50,497 nucleotides of DNA from an uncultured Acetobacteraceae bacterium (GCA_903918315.1 CAIXEA010000145.1:1-50497); one strand, 5' to 3'; numbered from the stretch's first letter, positions 17,274-26,158 are shown. Numbers and translations are program-made. The notes: generated from the letters alone by a model not told the origin.

Positions 17274-18032
17274 TCAGACCCCGAAATAGAGTTCGGTGAG
17301 CGTGGCGCTGGCGATCAGGTCCTCGACCGTGCCGTCCTGGAGGATCTTGCCATTGGCCATGAACACCGCCCGCGAACAGAGATCGCGGATGAAGGACACA
17401 TTGTGCTCCACCACGCAGACCGCGCGCCCGGACGCCGCTTCCTGGCGTACCACGCGCTGCATGGTTTCGTAGGCCGCGCCTTCGACCCCGGCCATGGGCT
17501 CGTCCAACAACAGCAGCGGCCCGTCATTCATCAGGGTGCGGGCAAGGCCGATGAGCTTCTGCTGCCCGAAGGGCAGATCGACGACCATGCTGCTGGCGGT
17601 GCTTTCGAGCCCCATGCGGCCAAGGATCCCCATGGCACGCGCCCGCATTGCCGCTTCCGCCGCGCGCACCCCCGCGCGGCCGAAGGCCAGGCGGGTCACG
17701 GACTCACCGGCGTAATCGCGCGGCCCGACCAACATATTGTCGAGCACGGTCATGGTGCGAAACAGCAGCATGTTCTGCCAGGTCCGCGCAATGCCCATCC
17801 GTGCGCGCTTATACAGCGGCGCCCCGTCGATTTTTTGCCCGTTCAGGAAAATCGACCCGGCATCGGGGCGCAACACGCCGGAGATCAGGTTGAACAAGGA
17901 CGTCTTCCCCGCCCCGTTGGGCCCGATCAGACCCAGGATTTCCCCGGCCCCGATCGTGAGGTGAATATTGTCAGACACGACGATGCCGCCGAACCGTTTC
18001 TGCAAGCCCTCGACGCGCAGGATTTCGGTCAT
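17274..18032 (-). CDS. livG: Branched-chain amino acid-type ABC transporter, ATPase (LivG), system 1
   Basis: 252 aa from the ATG at 18032 (MTEILRVEGLQKRFGG). An open frame extends further upstream, but it runs into livM and does not look like LivG. Walker A is GPNGAGKTSLFN, the Q-loop region RMGIARTWQNMLLF, the signature LPFGQQKLIGLARTLM, Walker B LLLLDEPMAGVE, and the switch VCVVEHNVSF. LivG pairs with LivF in the ATPase dimer. It is separated from livM by 40 bases and from livF by 6, in the same leftward operon. Confidence 0.92.
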   Translation of the reverse strand: MTEILRVEGLQKRFGGIVVSDNIHLTIGAGEILGLIGPNGAGKTSLFNLISGVLRPDAGSIFLNGQKIDGAPLYKRARMGIARTWQNMLLFRTMTVLDNMLVGPRDYAGESVTRLAFGRAGVRAAEAAMRARAMGILGRMGLESTASSMVVDLPFGQQKLIGLARTLMNDGPLLLLDEPMAGVEGAAYETMQRVVRQEAASGRAVCVVEHNVSFIRDLCSRAVFMANGKILQDGTVEDLIASATLTELYFGV

Positions 18033-18072
18033 GGTGTGAGACTCCCGCGCCTGCTCATCAAGCCCGACCCGC

Positions 18073-18936
18073 TCATATCGCCCGCGCCTTATTCCCAAGG
18101 ATCCCCGCCGGCCGCAGATACAGGAACACCAACACCAGCACCGTGAAGATGATTCCCTGCGTCGGCGCCATGATGGCGGGTGGCAATTGCAGGAACGTAA
18201 TCGCCTGCGGGATCGCCAGTAGCAGGATCGCGCCCACCACCGGTCCGAACGGTGTCCCCATCCCACCCAGCACGACCATCGTCAGGATCGTCGCCGAGGC
18301 CAGAACCTCAAACTGATCCGGGCTGATATATTGGAAATAATAAGCGTAAATGCCGCCCGCGCCGCCGGCCATGCCGCAGCCAATGGCGAAGATGGCGATC
18401 TTCATACTCATGGCATTACGGCCCAGCGCGGTGAAGGCCAGCTCCTCATCACGCATCGCGCTGATCGCGCGGCCATAGGGTCCGTTCACGATGGCGCGGA
18501 TGATGAACACGCAGGCCACAGCCGCCGCACCGGTGATCGCCAGAAAGGCGGGCCCACGTGCGGCACCCAAAATGGTACTCGGAATCGCCGACAACCCGCC
18601 CGGCCCACCCGTGAAGTCCAGGTTCTTGATCAACTGCAAGAGCCCAAGCTGAAACCCCAGGCTGGCAATCAGCAGATAATCCCCCGACACCCGCAACGCT
18701 GACCCCGCCAGCAGGACGGAGGCAACCACCGCCGTCACCATGCCCAGCAGAACGTTCACGACCGCCGGAAGCTCCGGCACGTTCACCGACAGCAGCCCGG
18801 TCGTGTACGCCCCAATGGCGAAGAAGATCGGGTGCGCCACGGTGGACAGGCCACCATAGCCGATAACGAGGTTATAGCTCGCCCCCAGGATCACATAGAT
18901 CGCGATCAGGATCGCGAGGGTAATCAGATAATCCAT
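18073..18936 (-). CDS. livM: Branched-chain amino acid-type ABC transporter, permease (LivM), system 1
   Basis: 287 aa inner-membrane permease of the LivM family, with about eight hydrophobic segments starting YLITLAILIAIYVILGASYNLV. The cytoplasmic coupling region shows the family's ISAMRDEELAFTALGRN (EAA-like loop, around residue 155) and the C-terminal VLGGMGTPFGPVVGA signature. It forms the translocation heterodimer with LivH. The start is 4 bases downstream of the livH stop, so the two are coupled. Confidence 0.92.
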   Translation of the reverse strand: MDYLITLAILIAIYVILGASYNLVIGYGGLSTVAHPIFFAIGAYTTGLLSVNVPELPAVVNVLLGMVTAVVASVLLAGSALRVSGDYLLIASLGFQLGLLQLIKNLDFTGGPGGLSAIPSTILGAARGPAFLAITGAAAVACVFIIRAIVNGPYGRAISAMRDEELAFTALGRNAMSMKIAIFAIGCGMAGGAGGIYAYYFQYISPDQFEVLASATILTMVVLGGMGTPFGPVVGAILLLAIPQAITFLQLPPAIMAPTQGIIFTVLVLVFLYLRPAGILGNKARAI

Positions 18937-18940
18937 GGAA

Positions 18941-19840
18941 TCAGCGTCCGATCAGCGCCAGGCGCAGGCGCGGCATCCGCACCCCGCGCGGGAACAGCAG
19001 GATGGTGGCGAACAGGAACCCGTACAACAGCAGGTTCTGCCAGCGCGACCCGATGAACAGAATGGAAAAACTCTGGATCAGCGCCAGGAAGATCGACGCC
19101 CAGGCCGCCGCGAACACCCGCCCGATGCCGCCCAGCAAGGTCCCGATCACCGCCGATAGCACCAATTCCAGCGGCGAGTTCGGCACGATCCCGCCATGCG
19201 AGCCGATCAGATACATCGCCGCGACGATGAATAAAGCCGAGATGACGGCGACCACGCGATAGGCGCGCTGGGCGCTGATCCCATACAGCTCCGCCAGCTT
19301 GGCATTATCCGCCACAGCCGCAAGGAACTGGCCTTCTTTCGTATAGCGCATGAACCCATACAGCGCGCCCAGCGCCAGGATGGTCAGGCCGATGCCCGTC
19401 TTGTCCCATTCGCTGACCGCGATGCCGCCGATAATGTCCACGGGGGAGAGGATGCTCTTATACAACGTCTCCGGCTCGGTCCCGAACAGCAGGGTGATCA
19501 CGTAGATCACGAATTCGGACAGGATCAGCGTGAAGATGAAGAACATCAGGTTCCCCGACTGGCGGTCGCGGAACACCTGCAGGCCGTAAATCTCGATCAA
19601 CACCGCGCTGCCCGCCGTCATGACGACGCCGAGCCCAACCGCCGCGAACAGCGGCAGGCCCAGCCCGTTCATGGCGAAGAACATGGTGTAAAAGGCGATC
19701 GCCATCTGCCCGGACTGGGCGAAGTTCCACAGTCCGGTGACCTTCAGCGTCAGCGAAAACCCCACCGTGAGCAACACGAAGGGGGCCGAGGTCGCGATCC
19801 CCGTCCAGAGGATCTGCAACAGGATAATCGGCTCAAACAC
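18941..19840 (-). CDS. livH: Branched-chain amino acid-type ABC transporter, permease (LivH), system 1
   Basis: 299 aa permease of the LivH family. Hydrophobic helices span most of the length (ILLQILWTGIATSAPFVLLT at the start), with the family motifs GLWNFAQSGQMAI, ADNAKLAELYGISAQRAYR (coupling loop) and IGTLLGGIGRVFAAAW near the C-terminus. The partner permease LivM follows directly. It is the second gene of the operon, 10 bases after the binding-protein gene. Confidence 0.92.
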   Translation of the reverse strand: MFEPIILLQILWTGIATSAPFVLLTVGFSLTLKVTGLWNFAQSGQMAIAFYTMFFAMNGLGLPLFAAVGLGVVMTAGSAVLIEIYGLQVFRDRQSGNLMFFIFTLILSEFVIYVITLLFGTEPETLYKSILSPVDIIGGIAVSEWDKTGIGLTILALGALYGFMRYTKEGQFLAAVADNAKLAELYGISAQRAYRVVAVISALFIVAAMYLIGSHGGIVPNSPLELVLSAVIGTLLGGIGRVFAAAWASIFLALIQSFSILFIGSRWQNLLLYGFLFATILLFPRGVRMPRLRLALIGR

Positions 19841-19850
19841 CGGCGTGTCC

Positions 19851-21011
19851 TCAGGTCAGGGTCGCCAGCGGGACGAAAACGCCCTTCTGCACCGTCAGCA
19901 GATAGACCGGCTTGTTCACCCGGTGCCCGTCGATGATCATCTTGCCGGTCATCGGCAGGTCGAATTCCTTGATCGCCAGCAACGCCGCGATCAGGCTTTC
20001 CCCCGTGGCCGGCTGGCTTTTTTTATCCAGGTATTCGTAAAGCGCCTTCACCAGGAAGACCATGTCGTATTCGTACTGGACATACGGCAGGCCGTTCGGC
20101 ACCCGGCCCTGTTCCTTCTTCCAGCGTTCCAGGAATCCGGCCACGTTCGGGTTGTCATTCACCCCCGGCGCCAGGGACGTCACGATCAACCCTTCCGCTG
20201 CCGGCCCGAGCTGTTCAAGCAGTTTCGGGTTATACGCGGCGGAGTAGCTGGTCACCCGCTGCGTCATGCCGAGCTGGCGCATCTGCGCGATCACCTGCGG
20301 CGTGTCCGCCGTCAGCCCGTGCAGATGCACGATCTCAGGATTGGCGGCGCGGGCCTTGAGCAGCATGCCGGTGAATTCGGTGGCTTTGGGGTCGTAGGCC
20401 TCAAACGCCACGATCTTGCCGCCAGCGGCGGTGAAGGTGTCGCGATACAGCTTGGCCGCGTCGATGCCGGTGTCGTTGTTGATATACAGCACCGCCACCG
20501 TCTTTTTCCCCAACGTTGTGAAGACGTAGTTCGCCAGCTTAACGATATCGACCTCGGCCAGCGGGAAGGCGGTGTACACATAATCGCCCAGCGTCGCGAT
20601 TTCCGGCGAGTTCGCGCCGCAATTCAGCTCCAGCACCTTCTCCCGGTTTGCAATCGGGGCCTGCGCCTTCACAACCGCGGACCAGGCGGTCAGGAACATC
20701 GGCAGCTTCTCCACCCCGATAAAGCGGTTCAGCGCGTTAATGCCCAGCTGCGGATCGGCCTGGGTGTCGAGCACCACCAGCTCCACCGGGCGCCCTGCGA
20801 TGCCGCCAGCGTCGTTCACGTCCTTGACCGCCATGCGGGTGCCGGTGGCGAAGTCGTTGCCGTAGCCCGCCTGCGAACCCGTCAGCGGCAGGGCGGAGCC
20901 GATCTTGATGGGCTCTTTGGATTGGGCGCCGGCCGCTAATGGGCTGGTGAGGGCGGCGGCGGCGGCCCCGCCGAGAACATGGCGGCGGTGCAGAGCGAAA
21001 TGGCTGGTCAT
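19851..21011 (-). CDS. ABC transporter substrate-binding protein (LivJ/K family), system 1
   Basis: 386 aa periplasmic ligand-binding protein (Peripla_BP_6 fold). The N-terminus MTSHFALHRRHVLGGAAAAA carries a twin-arginine pair before the hydrophobic core; cleavage is probably after AGAQS. The mature part starts EPIKIGSALPLTGSQAGYG, the standard entry to this family, followed by NDAGGIAGRPVELVVLD. AAAGGA upstream supports the ATG. It is the first gene of the leftward seven-gene unit and sits head to head with another binding-protein gene at 21169. The ligand may be an amino acid, amide or small organic acid; the downstream racemase-fold enzyme and flavoprotein favour a carboxylic acid. Confidence 0.9.
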   Translation of the reverse strand: MTSHFALHRRHVLGGAAAAALTSPLAAGAQSKEPIKIGSALPLTGSQAGYGNDFATGTRMAVKDVNDAGGIAGRPVELVVLDTQADPQLGINALNRFIGVEKLPMFLTAWSAVVKAQAPIANREKVLELNCGANSPEIATLGDYVYTAFPLAEVDIVKLANYVFTTLGKKTVAVLYINNDTGIDAAKLYRDTFTAAGGKIVAFEAYDPKATEFTGMLLKARAANPEIVHLHGLTADTPQVIAQMRQLGMTQRVTSYSAAYNPKLLEQLGPAAEGLIVTSLAPGVNDNPNVAGFLERWKKEQGRVPNGLPYVQYEYDMVFLVKALYEYLDKKSQPATGESLIAALLAIKEFDLPMTGKMIIDGHRVNKPVYLLTVQKGVFVPLATLT

Positions 21012-21082
21012 GGCGGCTTCCTTTGGTCCCAGGCGGTTCCCGATTGATTCGGGTTGATCTGAGTTAACCGCACATTCGTCCC

Positions 21083-21104
21083 GGGCGCTACCCGGCAGTA
21101 GCCC
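21083..21104. promoter_or_regulatory. Imperfect inverted repeat between divergent transporter operons
   Basis: GGGCGCTAC (21083-21091) and GTAGCCC (21098-21104) are complementary apart from a two-base bulge. The site lies in the 157-base gap shared by the two head-to-head importer operons and just upstream of a -35-like TTGACT. It could be an operator for coordinated control. No regulator gene is adjacent. Confidence 0.3.
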
Positions 21105-21107
21105 GCA

Positions 21108-21137
21108 TTGACTCGCCTTTCAGCCGCTGCCTACTGT
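21108..21137 (+). promoter_or_regulatory. Candidate sigma-70 promoter for importer system 2
   Basis: TTGACT at 21108-21113 and TACTGT at 21132-21137 are separated by 18 bases. They lie 31 bases upstream of the start codon of the system 2 binding-protein gene. The -35 is good and the -10 weak. No equally clear promoter could be picked for the leftward operon. Confidence 0.35.
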
Positions 21138-21168
21138 TGCCCATAACCAAATTCCCCAGGGAGGGATT

Positions 21169-22416
21169 ATGACGCCCATTCTGCGCCGGCTCGTCGCCGC
21201 GGCCACGTTGTCCGTCACCGCGCTCTGCGCGCAACCGGTTGCCGCAGCCGATACGATTAAAATCGCCTATATCGACCCATTCTCCGGCCCCTTCGCGTCC
21301 GGCGGCGATGAGTTCCTCAAGATTTTCAAGGTCCTGTTTGACCGCATCAATGCCAAAGGCGGCGTGCTCGGGAAGCAACTGGAAATCGTGCCGTTCGACA
21401 GCAAGCTGCAGCCGGCGGAAGCTCTGATCGCGCTGAAAAGCGTCACCGACCAGAACATCCCCTTCGTGATGCATTGCACCGGCTCCAATGTCGGCGCGGC
21501 GCTGATCGATGGCGTGGCGAAGCATAACGCCCGCAATCCGGACAACCGGGTCATCTACCTCAACTGCGGTGCCCTCGCGACCGAGCTGACCAACGAGAAA
21601 TGCGATTTCTGGCAGTTCCGCTTCGCCGGCAGCGTGGAAATGCGCGCTGCGACCCGTATCCGGTCACTGCCGAAAGAAATCACCAAGGTCTACCTGCTGA
21701 ACCAGGATTACCTGTTCGGCCAGTCGGTCCAGGCCGACACCAAGAAATGGCTGGCCGCGCTCCGCCCCGACATCCAGATCGTCGGCGACGAACTCATGCC
21801 CTTCGGCAAGGTGCAGGACTTCTCGTCCTACGTCACCAAGATCAAAGCGTCCGGGGCGCAGAGCATCGTGACCGGCAACTACAACCGCGACCTTAACCTA
21901 TTGATCAAGGCGGCGGTGGATGACGGCCTGAACATCCGCTTCGACACCTATCTGGCGCATCTCATCGGCGGCCCAACCGCCATCGGCGCGACCGGCGAAG
22001 GCCGCCTGACCTCCATCATGGAATTCAGCGGCAACGTTCCGGTGGATCTGAAAGTGCCCGAAGCCGAGAAATTCGTGACCGACTGGCGCGAACACCACAA
22101 CACCGACTTCTCGACCCTGAACTTCATGACCATGCTGGACATGCTGACCCAGGCGATCACCAAGGCGGGCGGCACCGATCCGCTGAAGGTCGCACTGGCG
22201 CTGGAAGGCATGCAGGTCAAGGATTTCGTCGGCCAGGACAACACCATGCGCAAGGACGACCATCAGCTGCTGATGCCGTACTATGCCGGCGTGTTCACCA
22301 AGGACGTGAAATACGACTCGGAAAAGACCGGGTTCGGCTGGAAGACCCAGTACTCGGCCTCGGCCGCGGACCTGACCCTGCCGACGACCTGCAAGATGAA
22401 GCGGCCCGCGTCCTAG
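21169..22416 (+). CDS. ABC transporter substrate-binding protein (LivJ/K family), system 2
   Basis: 415 aa periplasmic binding protein with a Sec signal peptide (MTPILRRLVAAATLSVTAL, cleavage near PVAAA). The mature protein begins DTIKIAYIDPFSGPFASGG, typical of the family, followed by NAKGGVLGKQLEIVPFD. It is not closely similar to the system 1 protein, so the two importers probably have different ligands. Three or more Cys residues in the mature part (MHCTGSN, LNCGA, NEKCDFW) could form disulfides. CAGGGAGGG lies just upstream of the start. First gene of a rightward five-gene operon. Confidence 0.9.
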   Translation: MTPILRRLVAAATLSVTALCAQPVAAADTIKIAYIDPFSGPFASGGDEFLKIFKVLFDRINAKGGVLGKQLEIVPFDSKLQPAEALIALKSVTDQNIPFVMHCTGSNVGAALIDGVAKHNARNPDNRVIYLNCGALATELTNEKCDFWQFRFAGSVEMRAATRIRSLPKEITKVYLLNQDYLFGQSVQADTKKWLAALRPDIQIVGDELMPFGKVQDFSSYVTKIKASGAQSIVTGNYNRDLNLLIKAAVDDGLNIRFDTYLAHLIGGPTAIGATGEGRLTSIMEFSGNVPVDLKVPEAEKFVTDWREHHNTDFSTLNFMTMLDMLTQAITKAGGTDPLKVALALEGMQVKDFVGQDNTMRKDDHQLLMPYYAGVFTKDVKYDSEKTGFGWKTQYSASAADLTLPTTCKMKRPAS

Positions 22417-22444
22417 ACAGCGCGGGGATAGCAGGAGCAGTCGT

Positions 22445-23392
22445 ATGGAGATCTTTGTCATCTCCCTGCTCAATGGCCTCGTGTACGGCATGTTGCTGTT
22501 CATGTTGGCCAGCGGTCTGACGCTGATCTTCAGCATGATGGGTGTGCTCAACTTCGCACATGCCAGCATCTATATGATCGGCGCCTATCTGGCCTTCCAG
22601 GTCAGCCGGGTCGTGGGTTTCTTTCCCGCCCTGATCATCGCCCCGCTGCTATGCGGGGCGATTGGGGCGGCGATCGAGATCTGGGGGCTGCGCAAGGTCC
22701 ATCACAACGGGCACATCGCCGAGTTGCTGTTCACCTTCGGGCTGGTCTTCATCGTCCAGCGCGGGGTGCAGATGACCTGGGGCATGCTGCCGATGCCCTA
22801 CCGGGTGCCGGCGCTGCTGGATTTCCCGCTGTTCCAGATCTATGGCGCCAACTTCCCGGCCTATCGGGCCTTCATGCTGCTGATCTCCGGCGGCATGCTG
22901 CTGTCCACCTGGCTGCTGCTGAAAAAGACCCGCGTCGGCCTGATCATCCAGGCGGCGCTGACGCATCCGAACATGGTCAGCGCGCTCGGCCACAACGTGC
23001 CGATGGTGTTCACCACCGTCTTCGCGGGCGGCTGCCTGCTCGCCGGCCTCGCCGGGGTTATCGGCGGCAACTACCAGACGACCGAGCCTGGCATGGCGGA
23101 GGCCATGGGACCCATCGTCTTCGTGGTCGTGGTCTTCGGCGGTCTGGGTTCGCTGGCGGGATGCTTCATCGCCTCCATCCTGATGGGCATGATCCAGACC
23201 TTCGCCGTGGTGATCGATTATTCCGTGGCGGACCTGCTGCGGCCGCTGGGCCTCGCGCTCAAAGCCGATAATCTGCTGATGGAGGTCCTGACGGTTCCCA
23301 TCGCCCGGATTGGTGCGCTGCTGCCCTTCGCGATGATGATCCTGATCCTGTTGTTCCGCCCGCGCGGCCTGATGGGGACACGCGACACATGA
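22445..23392 (+). CDS. livH: Branched-chain amino acid-type ABC transporter, permease (LivH), system 2
   Basis: 315 aa LivH-type permease. It begins MEIFVISLLNGLVYGMLLFM and has the family motifs MGVLNFAHASIYMIGAYLAF, LTHPNMVSALGHNVPMVF (coupling loop) and VVVFGGLGSLAGCFIASIL. About eight transmembrane helices are evident. AGCAGGAG precedes the start. The stop overlaps the livM start by 4 bases (ATGA), indicating coupled translation. Confidence 0.92.
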   Translation: MEIFVISLLNGLVYGMLLFMLASGLTLIFSMMGVLNFAHASIYMIGAYLAFQVSRVVGFFPALIIAPLLCGAIGAAIEIWGLRKVHHNGHIAELLFTFGLVFIVQRGVQMTWGMLPMPYRVPALLDFPLFQIYGANFPAYRAFMLLISGGMLLSTWLLLKKTRVGLIIQAALTHPNMVSALGHNVPMVFTTVFAGGCLLAGLAGVIGGNYQTTEPGMAEAMGPIVFVVVVFGGLGSLAGCFIASILMGMIQTFAVVIDYSVADLLRPLGLALKADNLLMEVLTVPIARIGALLPFAMMILILLFRPRGLMGTRDT

Positions 23393-24669
23393 CCCGTTCC
23401 GGAAACGGTGCCCGTTGGATATGGGTGTTCGCCGTCGCGCTCGCGCTGGCGGTCCCCTGGGCCTTTCATAACTTCCAAACCGGCCGGGATTCCGGCTTCG
23501 TGCTGTCGATGCTCAGCCAGATGGGCATGATGGTGATCCTGTCGCTGTCGTACAATATGCTGCTGGGCCAGGCGGGGCTGTTCTCCCTCTGCCACGCCAC
23601 GTTCTTCGGCATTGGCGGTTACGCGACGGTGCATTTCCTCAATGCCGCCGGTGCCGGCAGCCTGCCGCTGCCGATGGAGGTCATTCCGCTTCTGTCCGGT
23701 CTGACCGGGCTCGGCCTGGCGCTCATCTTTGGCTACATGGCGACCAAGCAGCGCGCCACCGCCTTTGCCATGATCACCATGGGTATCGGCGAGCTGATGG
23801 CCACCGCCGCGCTGATGTTCCATTCGTTCTTCGGGGGCGAGGGCGGGGTCACCACCAATCGCATGATCGACCACAGCCTGTTCGGGCTGACCTACGCCTC
23901 CGGCATGCAGGTCTATTACCTGATCCTGGTCTGGACGCTGATCTGCGCCGGGTCGATGTATTTCCTGACCCAGACGCCCTTGGGGCGGATGGCGAACGCG
24001 ACCCGCGACAATTACGAGCGGGCGCAGTTCATGGGCTACGACCCGCGCGTGGTGCGCTTCCTGCAATTCAGCCTCTCCGGCCTGTTCGCCGGCGTGGGCG
24101 GCGGGCTCTATGCGATCACCTATGAGATCGTGACCTTCGACGCCCTCGCCGCGCCGCTGTCGGCCAATGCGCTGCTGATGGCCTATATCGGCGGCACCAC
24201 GGTGTTCGGCGGGCCGATCCTGGGGGCGGTGCTGATTACGCTGTTGCAGAGCGGGGTGAGCCTGCTGTCGAACTCCTGGCTGGTCTATGTTGGCGTGCTC
24301 TTCATCTCGATGGTGATGTTCGCCCCCGCCGGCCTGTCGGGGCTGATCATCGCACACGGGCCGATTGCCGCGGCCGGGCGGTTGCGGCGGCTGACGGTGC
24401 CCTATCTGCGGCTGGTCGTGCCATTCCTGGCGCTGGTGCTGGGGTTCGTCGGTCTGGTGGAACTGATGTCCTTCCTGACCATCGGCGCCGCGCAGGGCAA
24501 GAAGCTGGTGCTGTTCGGCAGCGCGATCAATATTGAGGCCACGCAGCCCTGGCTGATCTCGGTGGTCTGCCTGCTCGGCGGTGGCGCCTGGCTGCGGTGG
24601 GAGGCACGGGCCTTCCATCGCGTCTGGGAAAGCCTGACCGCTGACCTGAAACAGCGAGACCGCGTATGA
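23389..24669 (+). CDS. livM: Branched-chain amino acid-type ABC transporter, permease (LivM), system 2, C-terminally extended
   Basis: 426 aa, about 100 residues longer than a usual LivM. The core has LSYNMLLGQAGLFSLCHATFFGIGGY, the coupling loop NATRDNYERAQFMGYDPR and YIGGTTVFGGPILGA, ending at MFAPAGLSGLII around residue 320. The remaining about 105 residues add at least two more hydrophobic stretches (LRLVVPFLALVLGFVGLV and PWLISVVCLLGGGAWL) and a charged cytoplasmic tail. Such extensions occur in some LivM relatives; the role is unknown. It overlaps its neighbours by 4 bases on both sides. Confidence 0.9.
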   Translation: MTRSGNGARWIWVFAVALALAVPWAFHNFQTGRDSGFVLSMLSQMGMMVILSLSYNMLLGQAGLFSLCHATFFGIGGYATVHFLNAAGAGSLPLPMEVIPLLSGLTGLGLALIFGYMATKQRATAFAMITMGIGELMATAALMFHSFFGGEGGVTTNRMIDHSLFGLTYASGMQVYYLILVWTLICAGSMYFLTQTPLGRMANATRDNYERAQFMGYDPRVVRFLQFSLSGLFAGVGGGLYAITYEIVTFDALAAPLSANALLMAYIGGTTVFGGPILGAVLITLLQSGVSLLSNSWLVYVGVLFISMVMFAPAGLSGLIIAHGPIAAAGRLRRLTVPYLRLVVPFLALVLGFVGLVELMSFLTIGAAQGKKLVLFGSAINIEATQPWLISVVCLLGGGAWLRWEARAFHRVWESLTADLKQRDRV

Positions 24670-25412
24670 CCGCCCTCAGTCTGCGCGATGTGCGCAAGAA
24701 TTTCGGTGCGACCGAAATCATCCGCGGCGTCACCCTGGATATTCAGCCGGGGGAGCGTCACTGCATCATCGGCCCGAATGGCGCCGGCAAGACCACGCTG
24801 TTCAACCTGATCAGCGGCCGGTTCCCGATCACATCGGGCGAAATCTCGCTCAACAACACCCGCATCGATCAGCAGCCGCCGCATCTGATCAACCGCGCCG
24901 GTCTGTCGCGCAGCTTCCAGATCACCTCGATCTTCCAACGCCTGTCGGTGTTCGAGAATCTGCGCTGCGCTTTGCTCTGGAGCATGGGCTACCGCTATTC
25001 CTTCTGGTCCGCTCTCTGGCGGCAGAAGGCGCTGAACGAGAAGGCGGAATTCCTGCTGGAAGACCTGAACCTCGCCAGCCGCCGCGATATCCCCGCCGGG
25101 CTGCTGTCCTACGCGGAACAACGCGCGCTCGAGATCGGGATGACCATCGCCGGCGGTGCATCAGTGATCCTGCTGGATGAACCAACCGCGGGCATGAGCA
25201 ACACCGAAACCGACTATGCCATGGCGCTGATCCGCCGGGTCACGCAGGGCAAAACCCTGCTGATGGTGGAGCACGATATGAAAGTGGTCTTCGACCTCGC
25301 CGACACCATCACCGTGCTGGTCTATGGCCAGGTCATCGCCTCGGGCCCGCCGGAAACGGTGCGGTCGAGCAGGGCGGTGCAGGAAGCGTATCTGGGGGCG
25401 CTCGAAGAATGA
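24666..25412 (+). CDS. livG: Branched-chain amino acid-type ABC transporter, ATPase (LivG), system 2
   Basis: 248 aa. Walker A is GPNGAGKTTLFNLISG, the Q-loop region is AGLSRSFQITSIFQ, and the signature LLSYAEQRALEIGMTIA is a LivG-type variant of LSGGQ. Walker B is ILLDEPTAGMS and the switch MVEHDMKVVF. As LivF of this system has an altered Walker A, this subunit may supply the main hydrolytic site. Both gene ends overlap their neighbours by 4 bases. Confidence 0.92.
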   Translation: MTALSLRDVRKNFGATEIIRGVTLDIQPGERHCIIGPNGAGKTTLFNLISGRFPITSGEISLNNTRIDQQPPHLINRAGLSRSFQITSIFQRLSVFENLRCALLWSMGYRYSFWSALWRQKALNEKAEFLLEDLNLASRRDIPAGLLSYAEQRALEIGMTIAGGASVILLDEPTAGMSNTETDYAMALIRRVTQGKTLLMVEHDMKVVFDLADTITVLVYGQVIASGPPETVRSSRAVQEAYLGALEE

Positions 25413-26107
25413 TTCTCGATGTGCGCGATCTGCATGCGTTTTATGGCCAAAGCCATATTCTGCATGGTGTCGATCTGACGGTGAACGAGGGCGAAATCGT
25501 CAGCCTGTTGGGCCGCAACGGTGTGGGGCGTTCCACGCTGTGCAAGGCGATCATGGGGCTGGTGCCGCCGCAGGGGCAGGTGATGTATCGCGGCAAGGAC
25601 CTGGCCGGTCTGCGCAGCGACCTCGTCGCCCGCGCCGGTATCGGCTACGTCCCCGAAGATCGGCAGGTCTTCCCGACGTTGACGGTGCGGCAGAACCTGG
25701 AACTGGGGTTGAAGCGGGCCGGCAAATTCGGGCGCTGGACCTTCGACGACGTGTTCCGGCTGTTTCCCAATCTGGCCGCGCGCCAGAACAACCCCGCCGG
25801 CGTGCTATCGGGCGGGGAGCAGCAGATGCTCACGATGTGCCGCACCCTGATGGGCGATCCCGATCTGGTGCTGATCGACGAGCCCACCGAAGGATTGGCC
25901 CCTTTGCTGGTCGAGCAGGTGGGCGTGCTGCTCGCGGAAATCGCCAGCCGCGGCGTGGCGATTTTGCTGGTGGAACAGAAGCTAACGATCGCGCTGAAGA
26001 TCTCCCATCGGCTGTACGTGATGGGGCACGGCAAGATCGTGTTCGAGGGGACTCCGGCGGATCTGGCGGCAAATGCGGATGTGCGGCGGGAGTGGCTGGA
26101 GGTCTGA
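25409..26107 (+). CDS. livF: Branched-chain amino acid-type ABC transporter, ATPase (LivF), system 2, Walker A Lys-to-Arg
   Basis: 232 aa LivF-type ATPase beginning MILDVRDLHAFYGQSHILHG. The Walker A loop reads G-R-N-G-V-G-R-S-T; the codon for the normally invariant Lys is CGT, giving Arg. The remaining motifs look intact: GIGYVPEDRQVFPTLTV (Q-loop position carries Glu-Asp), the signature LSGGEQQML, Walker B LVLIDEPTEGLAP and LLVEQKLT. I recall LivF relatives in other proteobacteria with the same G-V-G-R-S form, so this may be a subfamily trait and not decay; that is from memory. Last gene of the operon, coupled by a 4-base overlap. Confidence 0.88.
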   Translation: MILDVRDLHAFYGQSHILHGVDLTVNEGEIVSLLGRNGVGRSTLCKAIMGLVPPQGQVMYRGKDLAGLRSDLVARAGIGYVPEDRQVFPTLTVRQNLELGLKRAGKFGRWTFDDVFRLFPNLAARQNNPAGVLSGGEQQMLTMCRTLMGDPDLVLIDEPTEGLAPLLVEQVGVLLAEIASRGVAILLVEQKLTIALKISHRLYVMGHGKIVFEGTPADLAANADVRREWLEV

Positions 26108-26128
26108 TTCTCCGGCCCCGTTTCCCAT

Positions 26129-26158
26129 CGATCCCGGCCTTCTGAACGGGCGGGATCG
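26129..26158. terminator. Hairpin between convergent livF and PEP-CTERM genes
   Basis: CGATCCCG (26129-26136) and CGGGATCG (26151-26158) are perfectly complementary across a 14-base loop. It lies 21 bases beyond the livF stop and about 55 bases beyond the stop of the oppositely oriented gene. There is no U-tract next to the stem; a CCCTTTTGTC tract follows some 50 bases later. Possible bidirectional terminator. Confidence 0.35.

Noticed and set aside
19737-20939. 400-codon open frame on the plus strand
   Set aside because: It is antisense to the system 1 binding protein and the end of livH, with no recognisable domain.
23218-24618. 466-codon open frame on the minus strand
   Set aside because: It is antisense to livM of system 2, and its Gln/His/Arg-rich composition is typical of a shadow frame.
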